Origin: Pseudisothecium myosuroides
Taxonomy: Eukaryota; Streptophyta; Bryopsida; Hypnales; Lembophyllaceae
DNA length: 64,000 bases
Direction: 5' to 3'
NCBI GenBank assembly: GCA_951799445.1
Contig: OX637290.1
Span: 34,900,987-34,964,986, forward strand
Both the position numbers and the translations under genes were made by a program. Shown here one piece after another: positions 1-12,300 of this stretch; the first letter of the stretch is position 1, and each line of letters opens with the position of its first letter. Under the pieces are notes generated by a model that was not told where the DNA came from, did not search any database, and saw only the letters and a list, made by a program, of their open reading frames with translations.

Positions 1-3000
1 TTGATCCCAAGTTCGCGAGCTTTTGCAGAGCAAGGGTGCTGCATGCTGCAGTCTGTTGCGGGTGCACGTATGGCTGTTGTGGTGAATTGAGGGCTCAAGG
101 AGGGCGATTTCTCGAACTGTTGTGTTAGGATGACTGAATGTGGGAAGTAGCACTGCAATGCCCGCTTGTGCAGGATTTGTAGTGGGATTCTGACTTGTTT
201 CTCTGCTCTGGCAGTTGGTTTGGAGCCGTTTTAACTTTGAGCTCGTGGGATTGTGGTGGAAATTGCAGGACGGAGGTGAGATGCCAGCTGTTGCCGGAGA
301 AATGTTGTGTACTCTAGATGTGCTGTGAGCTGCAGCAGTCTGGATTTGGGGCCGGTAGCTGCAGCAGAGTTCGGTGCCAGCAGCCTAGATTTAGGGCCGG
401 TAAGATGTACCGAACCGATTGAGAACCCTAGTTTGTTTCGCAAAGTCGAAAGCGACTTTGCGATCACCTTTTCTTGCTTCACATTTGGTTTAGGGTGTGC
501 TGGAAATGGCCAAATCGGTTTAGGATATGTTGATTCCTGTCATATTCACCCAATACGAGCAAGAAGAAATGAGCCGTTTCACGAACTAGCGTTTACGATT
601 TTTGCTTCAGGAAATAGATTGAATGTTGTCACCTTGTTTTTCATTCCCGAAGCTATCGAACTGAAATTGAAATCTTTTTTGAGTGCGGATTTATATAAAT
701 AGTATAGCCGAGCGTGTGATTGTTAGGTTGCCAGATTCCAAGCACTCCGACATCGCACGTTATCTCAATTAGTGCGGGATTTTAGAATTACTCGGGTTCA
801 CTGTACCGAAGGAATTTCAGAGTACTAATGTCTATGTGATGACTGTGATCTGAGGTGCTGGTTTTGCTACTGCATGTAAATTTCTAACTAATAGCGTTGT
901 CACTGGCAGATGGCGTCGCATCATTGATTCACCTGTTGTAGAGGAAGCAGTGGATCAGCTTACGAAGAGTATATTACTAGTCTCTGGTATACCTCCATTA
1001 CTCCCGATCGAGAAGTACCCGAGGAACTGCGGATTCTCTTGAATGGCGTGATTGCCGAGGTTGCTAATCGTGCTAAGCAAGTGAACTTGGTCACGCTCCT
1101 ATCACAGTACGATTCTGTTAACCATCTAATTTATCATACTGCTAATTGATCGTCTTAAGTTTGTGATATTTTATTCTTATTGCCTTTTTTAGGCATACTA
1201 CTTACTTTCAGATCATTGTAGACCGTTCCTTTCGATTCTTTCTATGCTTGTCCCGCCAGTCTCTCTAAGGTGTGGGTATTTCTGGTCGTGAATAATTCCT
1301 CCAAAATTGTTGAGGAAATTTGATGACATCTGTGAGCTATACGTCAGGTTTTTGGTCTTGGCTTTTGTAGTCATTTGCGTTACCATGATGCAGAAAAGTG
1401 GTGGATCTAGTGGGAATTCATTTTGAACTCTTTCGGCAAATGAAGGCCAAGATTGGACCTGGCTTAATCGACTCAATGTCAACTGAAGAGAGGGATGAAA
1501 AGCTTAAGCGTGCCATAGATTGAACCTGGAGTTGGGAACTCGTGATTCGTTGGGGCCTTGGCAATCAGCATATCTCTAAGTTATTCATTGCTGATGAGTG
1601 CGTGGTTCCCTGTCTTCGAACCTTGAAAGAAGCTTGGGCCTGGAAGAAATTCACACTGATTCACGACTTTCCGACTCAGTACTTATTCCCGGGCAAAGCT
1701 AGAAAGAACTGCTCAAAGTGTGTAGTGTAGATGTGGTGTGAGCTGCAACAAAGGTCAGTGGCAGCAGTGGAACGGTTGACCCTTCACTCTTGATAAAACT
1801 GCTGGAAAGAGTAAATGCTCGTCATTAGCCAGAGTGTTCAGGAACTGAGGAGAGTTTGCTGCTGCTGCTATTGCAGATTTCTTGCTCTGCTGATGGACTT
1901 GGGTGGTTTTGCAGGGCGTGAAGACTAATGTGGTGCAGTGTAGTTACGACGATCATGTTATGGTTAGTTGAATTTATTCCGGATTAATTTCTTGAAGTTG
2001 CGAGGTTGCCTAGTCGAAGTGTTGGTTTAACCTAATTTCACCACTTGGGAACCTTAATTCTTTGGTATTTGAACAGTGTTTCCGGTAACCTCATGAATCT
2101 ATGTTTTAGTTGCGTAATGAAACAGATCCGTTGACGTAGGATAATATGATATCTGACATGGTATTGGTTGCAGATAATAGTAACACAAATTGGCAAGAGG
2201 GGTACCCTCTTTAACTTGCAAGGTGAATACTCCATGCTGCATAAAATGCTACTCGCAGTAGTGCTTCTCCTCGCTGAAAAACTACCGTTTCTGCAAAGGA
2301 GGGAGACTTGAGCAAGAGTCGAGCAGGAATGAACATGGCGAGATAGGTTCGCGACTCCTTGATCCCAAGCTCGCGAGCTTCTGCAAAGCAAGGGTGCTGC
2401 ATGCAGCAGTCTGTTGCGGGTGCACGTATGGCTGTTGTGGTGAATTGAGGGCTCAAGGAGAACGATTTTTTGAACTGTTGTGTTAGGATGACTGAATGTG
2501 GGAAGTAGCACTGCAATGCCCGCTTGTGCAGGATTTGTAGTGGGATTCTGACTTGTTCCTTTGCCCTGGCAGTTGGTTTGGAGTCATTTTAATTTGAGCT
2601 CGTCGGAGTGTGTTGGAAGAGGTGAGATGCCAGCTTTTGCAGGAGAAACGTTGTATTGACCTTTTGCAGGAGAGTAGAGTAGCGCTTGTTCCTTCAGAGC
2701 TTGCAGAGCGCGAGTAATTAATTTGCTGATTTATGATAATTTGGTGCGCACTTAGTGCAGTGTAGTGCAATTCAAATAGCAGGTCCTCTAACTCATCCTG
2801 GGTTTTCTTGGCTCAGGAGCAGATATGGGAGTTTCACAGACTGAGCAAGAAGAAATGAGCCGTTTCGCGAATTAGGGTTTAGGATTTTCGCTTGAGGAAA
2901 TTTTTTCAACTTGGAATTGGAAACTCGTGATATATTGCGGTCCGTGGCAATCAGCATAGCCATAAGTTATTCAATGCTGATGACTGCGTGTTCAGGGTCT

Positions 3001-3080
3001 TCGGACCTTGAAAGAAGCGTTGGGCCTGCAAGAGAAGAACACTGATTCATGTCTTTCTGGAGTAGTACTTGTTCCCAGCA
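1..3080. repeat. Two diverged direct repeats, 1-620 and 2359-2905, extended by 1527-1690 and 2908-3075
   Basis: Bases 1-245 recur at 2359-2602 with few mismatches. Bases 553-616 recur at about 2845-2905, and 1527-1690 recur at 2908-3075. The second copy runs straight from the equivalent of 616 to the equivalent of 1527, so it lacks about 0.9 kb. That missing part is what carries the two PXA-domain exons in copy one. No transposon ends were seen. Copy two has no convincing coding exon. This looks like a segmental duplication with a later deletion in copy two or insertion in copy one. Confidence 0.75.
910..1522 (+). pseudogene. PXA-domain (sorting-nexin-type) gene fragment, two exons, frameshifted
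   Basis: Exon one starts after a CAG acceptor at 909 and reads WRRIIDSPVVEEAVDQLTKS, then changes frame near 980 to WYTSITPDREVPEELRILL and on to INLV/NLVTLLS-type sequence near 1100. Exon two starts after the CAG at 1391-1393 and reads VVDLVGIHFELFRQMKAKIG, then SMSTEERDEKLK, with a stop at about 1520. The order SPVVEEA, WYTSITPD, EVANRAKQVNL, VVDLVG, EERDEKLK is that of the PXA domain (PX-associated, in plant and animal sorting nexins that act in endosomal membrane trafficking). The frame change inside exon one and the absence of PX or nexin domains nearby show that this is a broken fragment. The family call rests on remembered motif order. Confidence 0.7.
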
Positions 3081-6000
3081 AAGGTGAATGAAGAAGTTTA
3101 TGGGGGGCAATTGCTGTTTATTGCTAAGCAGCTGAGACTCTCTGATCACCAGGCAAGCTTTGTGGTCTTTCTTGTATATCCTTTGGCTCTAAAGTGTTTG
3201 AGGAAGTGATAATGCAAACTGTATAGAGGAGTGCGCAGCTTCAATGTATCTCATTTTGGGCTACCTAGAACAGTCTACATTCGTTGGGTTTTTTATTTCT
3301 TTGGCCTTAATGTTTCTGGGGAAATGTAGAGTCAAATCAAGAGTGGCAAGTGCTTGATGAGAACAGTTTTTTTTAGTTCACAATTTTGTCAACCGTGGCC
3401 TCCAATTCCTTCTCTTGTAGGTTGATGATGCGAGGAGGATGATGTTCGATAGGGAGGAGGTTATAGTCCTCCTATAGTCCTTCTCTTTGTATCAACCTGT
3501 TGTCGAGTGAAGCTCTCTCGTTTGGTCCGGCCCAATTTGCATCCAACTTGTGCCGTTGCCTTAATGTTGATTATCTTCTTCTTTCTCACCTTCCTTCTCT
3601 ATCCCAGTGTTGTTGTGATCCAGAGGTTTTAGAAAGGTTCCCCGGGAGAACTGAGTGATAGTGGGTTCACCGCAATGTTAAGGCTATTTACATCTGATAT
3701 CTGTGTAGGAAAATGGAGATTGTAGTTCCTCAGGTGAGATAGATTACATGAATAGAACTTCGCATGTAGAGAGCGTCATGTTATGGGAGTTTCTAATGCC
3801 TGCTAGTACTAACCCGTAGAATTATTGACAAGTGCGGTCGACCGGGCATGGAGCTTCCGTTTTTGATAGTTTTCTGGAATGTGTGCTGGATAGAGATATC
3901 AGCAGAGTCAGACTTACTGTTATTTATGGGAACCGTTCATTTATACCTCATACTGCTAATCAATAAGAAAATTTTTACTCTCACAAATAATGCAATAAGT
4001 TACTTGTCAAATAGGACTGAATATTTAGCTAATCGTACTTATCTGCGGGGATGGATTAGCTAATAGTGGTAGTGGTAGTGTTTGACAGGTTTGTGGACAC
4101 CTATTGCAGAGCATATTGACAATTGGCGGAGGATTGCACCTGCTGTTCTCTATCTCCGATTCATTTCCATGACCTTCAACCGCAAATATTAGGATTGCCC
4201 TCTGGAGCCAGGTTATGATCCTTCTCTTCACTCTCAAAGCGTTTTCCCCTGTATGATTCACTTATGTTTTGGTTCAAATTGGTGAAAATGAAAATTTCCA
4301 ATCCATTCTCTCATGTGTTGTTTGCTGTTGTCGAATTGGGAGTAGTGAGGGTTGCGGTATGGCGGAGGAGGGAGGGAGAATTACGATTTCTATGTGAGAT
4401 CGTGCGATTTGTGCGCCTCGATGGATGGCGGGCTTTTTTATTGATTTTTTGTGAAATTGGGGGATGTGGAGTTTGGTGAGTAGTCGTTCTTTGGATTGTG
4501 ATTGTGTTCCGTGGTTTGTGGTCTGTGTAGGGGGTGAGACGGGTAATGGGATCCGGGAGTGGGCAACTGATTGCATGCGGTTCTTTGATTGCTTGATTTC
4601 TTGATGCTAAGGAGATTCCTAAAATTTGTCTATTCTTTCGGCAATGGAGAGTTGAGGCCTATCCCAAGAAAGCCAAACGGTATTGACTGCAACTCATTCG
4701 AAAAATTCCAAAGAATTTAAATTTTAGAATTTTAGAATAGGATTGAGATAGGCCTCTTTTGTGCCGCTTGCTTTTAGATACTGATGCATGCAGAGAGGTG
4801 CAATACTGTTTGATGCAAGTCCTTTGGAAGAAAAGTTTAAGTTGGTTGTCAAAGTGGTTGAACGCGTCTTGCTGAACATCTTTGGTGCAGGTTCGAACTT
4901 GCACAAATATGAGGCTGTCGAATGGAATGAAGAATTAACCCAAAGAATGTTAGCCCTCGTTTAGCTGCGCATTTCTGTCTTGAGGTGAGAATCTTAGGCC
5001 TTGGTATTGCTCTGATGCAATGTTTTCTTCTATGTGTTGCTGGTATCATTAATTTGTGTTGCATCCAATCTGCAATCATACGTTACGATGCTTGGAGATT
5101 TACTCAATTGGGGAGGGTAAGCTTAGATATTGGGGTTGTTCATGTGAGATGTTGTGGTTTAGGTTTCTTGCTTTTCATGAGTTGCAATATCTATTGCAGC
5201 TTTCTTTCAGTGTATGGGATTAGAAGATATTGCCAGTCATACATGATACTTTGTGTTTCTGTTGAAGTCAAGTTTTGAAGCTTGTTGTGTTCATTAAACA
5301 TTGTTGATGCAACAAGTTGTCTTGATGAAATTTTGTCATTTTAAGTTGGCAAGACTATTGTGGTGCAGGACAACAATAAGTTGCGGTGAATTTGGAGACG
5401 ATTGTGAACGACTTGGTGTGAAGATTCCGCTTGCTATTCATTGTATTATTCTTAGTTCAAAAAGGCCATGACCGTGGTTAGTGGCCACCAAATTAAAGTA
5501 CTTCATTGAGTTTTGTTAGCTAGCTTTGCATTTAGTCTTAAGGTAAGAGGTTCTCAATGCACCCATTTGAGAGCTGAAATTGAATTTAGACAGGCCAAAC
5601 TTCTCGAAAGGTAGATGGAAGTGACATCTCACACATGCCTACATCATGAAATGTAAACTATTTGTATATTCTTGATATTGTTTATACAAAAAATTTCAAT
5701 ATTTGTACTAAGGATTGTGGATGACATAATATTCCAATACCTTGAGTGTTTGTTTGTTGTATGATATTGAGTACATTTTTTAATTGAATTTTGTGAATAG
5801 TGAATGAATTCCTCACAATCTTGGATGATGGTTACAAAAAAAAATTCTAAAAAAATTTGTGTTTACATAAAAAGAGGAAAAAATATGGCATTTAACAATG
5901 TATTAGCAATTTGGAAGTTATGACATGAGTCATAAAAAGTACCAAATTAAAGTTAAGAGTAAAATTGAAAATATAAAAGTTATTATTCATTTTTATTAAA

Positions 6001-6127
6001 TTGCAATTTCAATGTAATTTTAAAGATGACTTTGATTGTATTGATGGTCCTTTGTAGTCCATTCAAGTTTATGATTTTAACTTCAAAGTTATTGTAATAT
6101 TGATAAAATCTTCTTACTTTGGTGCAG
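3081..6127. other. No supported gene; includes a dispersed repeat at 5089-5760
   Basis: I found no convincing exon here. Short open frames exist on both strands but have no family motifs or paired splice sites. The stretch 5089-5760 is a diverged copy of parts of 30,810-33,175. The sequence becomes AT-rich after 5.6 kb. Confidence 0.5.
5089..5760. repeat. Dispersed repeat, short copy (relative at 30.8-33.2 kb)
   Basis: Three blocks align in order with the second locus: 5089-5230 with 30,810-30,950, 5231-5330 with 31,950-32,047, and 5325-5760 with 32,738-33,175. The last block contains an almost identical run around 5453-5500 and 32,865-32,912. The other copy carries two extra stretches. No coding capacity or transposon ends were recognised. 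Confidence 0.75.
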
Positions 6128-6192
6128 GTGAAGTGTTTGGAGGTGTAAACTTCATCATCCTATGTGTTGAATTTATACAACATTGGAATTAG
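6128..6192 (+). other. Possible 5' non-coding exon of the TET/JBP-like gene
   Basis: A pyrimidine-rich tract and GGTGCAG acceptor precede this short segment, and a strong AG|GTAAGT-type donor follows it at 6193. It has no long open frame. It lies upstream of the dioxygenase gene on the same strand, whose first coding exon begins just after a splice acceptor at 9346, so at least one upstream non-coding exon must exist. Which one is unknown. Confidence 0.25.
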
Positions 6193-6465
6193 GTAAGTTG
6201 TTCATATTTGAAATGCTTTTTTATTTGATTTCATCAATTATGTATTTGTGATTTGGTAACAACAGTGTATATTTACACTTTTTTGTGCTTCCCAAAAAGG
6301 TTGTACTATCTTAGTGATTTAGCATCACATTCAATTTCTTTGTAATTATTTGTGATTGTTTGTATTTGGTGAGTCAACCTTAGTAAATAGTTTTTTTAAT
6401 TTCTAAATCCAAAATATTGCTTGTTGTTTAGAAGACTTGACCTCAATTATGCAAATTTGGTTTAG

Positions 6466-7098
6466 GCTAGTTGTTGTATTCCAAACTATATATTTAAAAC
6501 TTTAAAAGCTTGACAATTTGAAGTAAATGTAAAAGACTTTATAATTTTAAGAGAATTGTTGGAGAATGCCTCCGCATTGGCTTTAAATAAAGGCCCTGAC
6601 TTTAATTTATTAAACCAGGGTTGGATGTTAAAGCCGTTTTCTACTGGATAAAGGTAGGGTGTTTATTTATTAAACCTCTATTGGATGCCACGTGGTTAAT
6701 TTGCGCTTTTGGGTTCATGGCTTCTTCCAATGATTATTAAAAAAGAAAGTTAATTGAATAATTTAACATTTTAATTTTGAATGCTAGTTGTTGTATTCCA
6801 AACTATATATTTAAAACTTTAAAAGCTTGACAATTTGAAGTAAATGTAAAAGACTTTATAATTTTAAAAGAATTGTTGGAGAATGCCTCCGCATTGGCTT
6901 TAAATAAAGGCCCTGACTTTAATTTATTAAACCAGGGTTGGATGTTAAAGCCGTTTTCTACTGGATAAAGGTAGGGTGTTTATTTATTAAACCTCTATTG
7001 GATGCCACGTGGTTAATTTGCGCTTTTGGGTTCATGGCTTCTTCCAATGATTATTAAAAAAGAAAGTTAATTGAATAATTTAACATTTTAATTTTAAA
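6466..7098. repeat. Recent 317-bp tandem duplication
   Basis: The unit starting at 6466 (GCTAGTTGTTGTATTCC) repeats at 6783, giving a period of 317 bp. The copies differ at only a few positions (for example TTTTAAGAGAAT versus TTTTAAAAGAAT). High identity implies recent origin or an assembly join. A TTAA-flanked MITE follows at 7166. Confidence 0.9.
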
Positions 7099-7165
7099 AT
7101 GATAGGTTAATTTTTAGGGTATGAGTTTTGAAATTTAAAGAACTAATTATCAAATTAATATTTAA

Positions 7166-8098
7166 CCCCTAAAAGACCGGCATGCATTTTTTGGTTGTAT
7201 AGAAATTTTGGCCAGGTATGTGTAACTAGAGATTTCTATATTTTAAGCTAAAATCTTAATAAAAGGTGGGCACAAGGAGTATCTTTCATATGCACTAAAT
7301 TTTAGCACATTTAAAAATAGTAGTCAAAAGTTATGGCCAAATATGTTATTTTTTTTTGTAACTGGGCAATTTGGGCACCAAAAAAAATTTAGCAAAGATT
7401 TGTTATTTTTTGTTTAATATATTTTTTTCGTAGATTATATTTATGTCTATTTGGAAAGCTTTGATTCATTTCATTTGGATTTGTTATGAGAAAGTTATGG
7501 ACATTCTTGTTTTTGGGGCAGTTAGAGCATCTTCTTGAAAAAAATAACTTGTAGAATTCATTTATGAATGCTCTTTTTGCAATTTTTCAAAAAGAAAATT
7601 TCTTATGGTTTAGTTTACTTGCTAGAAAAATCTGACCATTGGGATTAGTGTATTTTAATTCCATCAAGAATATATGAATATTTTAGATTTTCCTTGTATC
7701 TTGTACCTACTTCTACTTAATAAATTTTTTAGGAATGATAATTAAGTTTTTTTGAATATTATTTTTTTCCGTAGACTTTCAACTCAATTTTCCACTATAA
7801 AGATTTAAAGCTCAAAACTCTGTAGTGCAAAAATTTGGAGTTAAAAATGTTTAAAGTAAAAAAATCTATTCCCGGAATATGCTGAAATAATTGTTTTTTT
7901 CACTTTAAATGTAGATATCTTGCAATCTCAGCGGTTAAAAATTCTGAAATTTTTTCTACACATTCTCATACTAATTAGGTGTAAGATCTTACAGTAAAAT
8001 ATGCAAAAAAAACATTTTTCAAATTTTTTTACTCCTTGCTATAGAAATGGCAGTTTTCAATGTTTTTTGGTAGAAAAAAGGCCTCGGTCCTTAAAGGG
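7166..8098. mobile_element. piggyBac-like MITE copy A, TTAA-flanked
   Basis: Starts CCCCTAAAAGACCG after TTAA (7162-7165) and ends CGGTCCTTAAAGGG before TTAA (8099-8102), giving inverted ends of about 15 bp. The interior is AT-rich with no transposase. The same internal text (for example GAGAAAGTTATGGACATTC) recurs in copies B, C, E and M. Confidence 0.8.
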
Positions 8099-8102
8099 TT
8101 AA

Positions 8103-9346
8103 ACAAATATCTCCAAAATGTGATTGCAAGAAAGTTTGTTTAAAAACCCAATTACTTTTAAATCAACTTTGTTTTTTTCTGGTATAACTTTTAAATGAGT
8201 ATTGATAAGAATTTCAAGTTTTTATTGGAGATGTTTAGCTTTATGGTAATTGGTAACCACTACCCTATTTTCTTTAAATTAATAAAAAAATTATTTTCTA
8301 TCTAAAAATTATTTTTGTTTACATGTCACAATATTAGATTTTGGATTTTTCTATATTCAAATTTTCCAAATTTAATGATCTAAAGCTGGATTTTAGATGG
8401 TTTATTTGACTAATAGGAAAGTATATAAGATAGAACTATTCATTACCCTCGGTTTTTCAATTACATTTGTAGACCATCCCAATTTTGTGAGCCCCACTTT
8501 GGGCCGAATTCCACCCTAGTTTGAATTCAACTCCATCCAAAAAACATCTAAATCCATTTCTTTTATGACAAAATCAAAAAATCTATTGACAGAATTAGAA
8601 CTTCTATAACAGCAAGGGATAATATGTCACTCTACTAATAGTGAATCTTTAGTACTTGACTTGGTGGTTATGGGTGGTTGATGAGAAGTTTATGACTCTA
8701 GTTTGTTGGCAATTTTGTAATTTTAGAGCTGAATACTTCAAAAATTCATAGAAATTACAATTTTAATCAAAAAAAATTATAATTCCACTTGGATTTGATT
8801 CCTAAAACATGCACACACCTATGAAAAATATATGCCCCTCTTGAAATTGGCCCCAACATAATCAAATTACAAATCAAGGTGGTGATAGGCAGTTCTACCT
8901 TACCTACCAAAGAAAATCTCAAATTTTTTTTTTTTGTGTCATCCACATCAACAAAGACATCACTACTATTGCTTGTAGTTTTTAAACAATGAAGATGGTT
9001 CTAAGATCAATGTTTGATAAATGAAAACAAAAATAGTATGAAAAAATGTCAAGTAGGTTTTATTTTAATTTTATATGAATCTTTAAATTTTATTGTTTCA
9101 AAATTTATTTGGATGTAGAGAATATTAAAATCAATTAGTTTTTTTATTTTTTGTAATTTACATTACATTTTTTAATGTTTTGTGATGGAAATTGGCTTGT
9201 AAACCACGATTGAAAGTTTATCTTATTATTACATTGATTTTTAAAAGTCAAAGTTTTGGAATGTCATAGTATTATTTATATGTTAAAATTATTTTTGAAT
9301 TTTTGGTAAATCAAATTTTTTAATATTTGAATGTTGAAATTTGCAG
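8103..9346. other. AT-rich, no gene seen
   Basis: Very AT-rich sequence between MITE copy A and the first coding exon of the dioxygenase gene. Presumably part of its 5' intron or upstream region. No repeat ends or exons were recognised. Confidence 0.4.
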
Positions 9347-9363
9347 GATTTAGGATCCTAAAT

Positions 9364-12300
9364 ATGGATGACTACGTTTTTCCTACACCAAAGGCACACC
9401 CTAAGCAGAAAGTAATCCGGCACCATTGCACATGTTGCAATGAGTACATGGTTGATGTACCCGAACATTGTAGAGGGAAGACTCATGTGCGCATGGCAAG
9501 CATCCATGACATTATTCCAGTTTTGCGGCGCTCCAATGTTGGTAAGTATATTTTTAACTTAATTCTTTGAACTTATAGTGTTTTATTAATTTAGTTTAAT
9601 GATTTTTATTATTATTAAAATGACTAAACACTTGTAGCATTGATGAAGTTTTTTTGGGAGGTGCATTTAAATTGCAAAAGAAATTATTATCTTTATTTAA
9701 CCCCTAAAGGACCGTTGTCCTTTTGTGGGAGAAATGCTTTTTTGGGCATGTACCTACTGGCTGAAATTTTGTTGTGATTTTTTGAAAATTTTTACAAAAA
9801 TAGAAAAACTAATAAGCTTTGTGGGAATATAATTTTTTTGCAATTAGTGGCCGCGAAAAAAAATTATGACCAAATAAGCTGAAAACAAGGGACGGAGGGC
9901 AGCTTGGGCAGCAAAAAAACAATAGACAAAAATTTGAATATTTTTTTTTATATATTTTTTTCTCAAAGATTATATTTTTGTCTATTTAGAAAGCTTTGAT
10001 TCATTTTATTTGGATTTCTTATGAGAAAGTTATGGGCATTCTTGTTTTTCGGGCTATTAAAGCATCTTCTTAAAAAAAATAACTTGTAGAATTCATTTTT
10101 GAATGCAATTTTCTCAATCTTTCAATTTTTTTTATATGGTCTAATTTATATGCCAAAAGAATTTCACCATTGAGATTAGTGCATTTTGATTCCATTTAAA
10201 ATATATTAATATTTTAGATTTTCCTTCTATTTTGTACCTACTTCTAGTTAACCATTTTTTTAAGAATGATAATTAAGTTTTTTTGAACTTTTTTTCTAGA
10301 CTCTCAACTCAATTCTCCACTATAAAAATTTAAAGCTCAAATTGTTGTAGAGCAAAAATTTTAAGTTAAAAATGTCCAAAGTAAAAAAATTTCATCCCGC
10401 AGTGTGCTGAAAAATGTGTTTTTTCACCTTAAATGCAAATATCTTACAATCTATGCGGTCAAAAATTCTGAAATTTTTTTCATACACTCTCATACTAGTT
10501 AGGTGTAAGATCCTACGATTAGATGTGAAAAAAAATAATTTTCAATTTTTTTTATTCTTTGCTATAGATATGGTTGTTTTGACTATTTTTTGGCAAAAAA
10601 AAGTTCTTGGTCTTTTAGGGGTTAAATTTTTTATATATAGGAATATACTTTTTATGAATACAAAATATTATTTTGATTGTCTTTAACTCAATATTTTTTT
10701 CCTTGCAACAGATTGGAAGGACAAAACGAAGAAAAAAATTCGTTGTTTTACATGTAACTGTGATTTGCCGCTTAAGACAGAGCATCTGCAAAATCACATT
10801 GCCAAGCATGTTGTTACCATTGAAGATCGTGCCCTTCCTGCGACTTCGATATATGTAGGCCCTACACATGCTACACTATACGAGGTCACGAAGATTACAC
10901 GAACCGAGGAGTTTTGGAAGACTTACATTCCAGAAGATGAAGATCATCAACAGATTTATTCTCCGGCATCTATTCGTGACCCTTTTGGAGAGCTTGTTCA
11001 TCTTGTGAATGGCATTTTTACTCCAGAGGAGCTCTCATTTTTGGCAAAGGAGGCGAAATGGCTGGAGAGGACTGCGAGACTTACGAAGAGGGGAACGCTA
11101 AAAGAGGGAAGTCGAATGGTCACTTTTGGCGTCCGTTACAAATACGGAAAACTAGCTTGGTAAGTGTTTCTTTTGTTTATGAGGTGTTTTTTATATAAAT
11201 TTTTATAATTTATAAATTATTTTATTTTATCTTATTTAACCCCTAAAAAACCATTGTGCCTTTGGGGGACAAATGCGTTTTCGGATAGGTACCTATGGGC
11301 TGAAATTTTGGTTGTGATTTTTAAAAAAAAAATTTGGGGAGATAGAAAAATTGATAAGCTTTGTGGGAATATAATTTTTTTCACAATTGGTGCCCTGGAA
11401 CAAAAGTAATGACCAAATAAGCTCAAACGAGGGGACAGGGGGCAGCCAGGGCAACAAAAAAAAATGGAGAAAAATTTGAATTTTCTTTTTTAATATTTTT
11501 TTCTCATAGATTATATTTTTGTCTATCTGGAAAGTTTTGATTCATTTCATTTAAATTTTTAATGAGAAAGTTATGGACATTCTTGTTTTCCGGGCAATTT
11601 TCGGGCAGTTTTGGGCAGTTTCGGGCAATTTTCGGGCAGTTTTCGAGCAGTTTCGGGCAGTTTTCGGGCAGTTTCGGGCAGTTTTCGGGCAGTTTCGGGC
11701 TGTTTTGGGGCAGTTTTGGGGCAGTTTTGGGGCAGTTTTGGGGCAGTTTCGGGCAGTTTCGGGCAGTTTTTCGGGCAGTTTTTTACTTTTTGTTATAGAT
11801 ATGGCAGTTTTGAGTGTTTTTTGGGCAGAAATAAGGCCTTGGTCCTTTAGGGGTAAAATACATTTTTCTAATGAATTGAACTCTATGCAGGTACAAACAT
11901 TCAAATCCAGAGTGTTATATCCGATCGGAGGCTTTTGCGACAATCGTGGCAAAAGGGTTAAAAAAGAATTTTCCTTCTATCTTTGAGCATTTGGAAAATG
12001 CTCGGGCCAAGGAGAATATGCAGTCGGGTGACAGCCGTATAGGAGATTCTCCATTTTCTTGTCTTGCTATGACAAAGGACTACAAAGTGAAAGCTCATTG
12101 CGACAAAAATGATTTTTCTTATGGGTTTTTTCTTTGGCTTGGTGAGAGTGGTAAGTTTTAATTTCCCATGCTTATTTTTATTTAATTGTCTTTTAATTGA
12201 ATGCATTCATCATACTACTAAAATCACAAGGTCCTCTTTAATGTCACATTTTTACACTGTGTGATATTACAGAGTCCCAATCCCTTTATAATATCACCTT

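Noticed and set aside
2038..2770. Overlapping minus-strand open frames of 95-157 codons
   Set aside because: They lie in the direct-repeat region, lack motifs and splice context, and overlap each other in different frames.
11551..11986. Phe/Gly/Gln-rich open frames on both strands (FGQFRAVFGQF-type repeats)
   Set aside because: They are translations of the GGGCAG minisatellite in an intron. All frames are open only because the unit has no stop codon.
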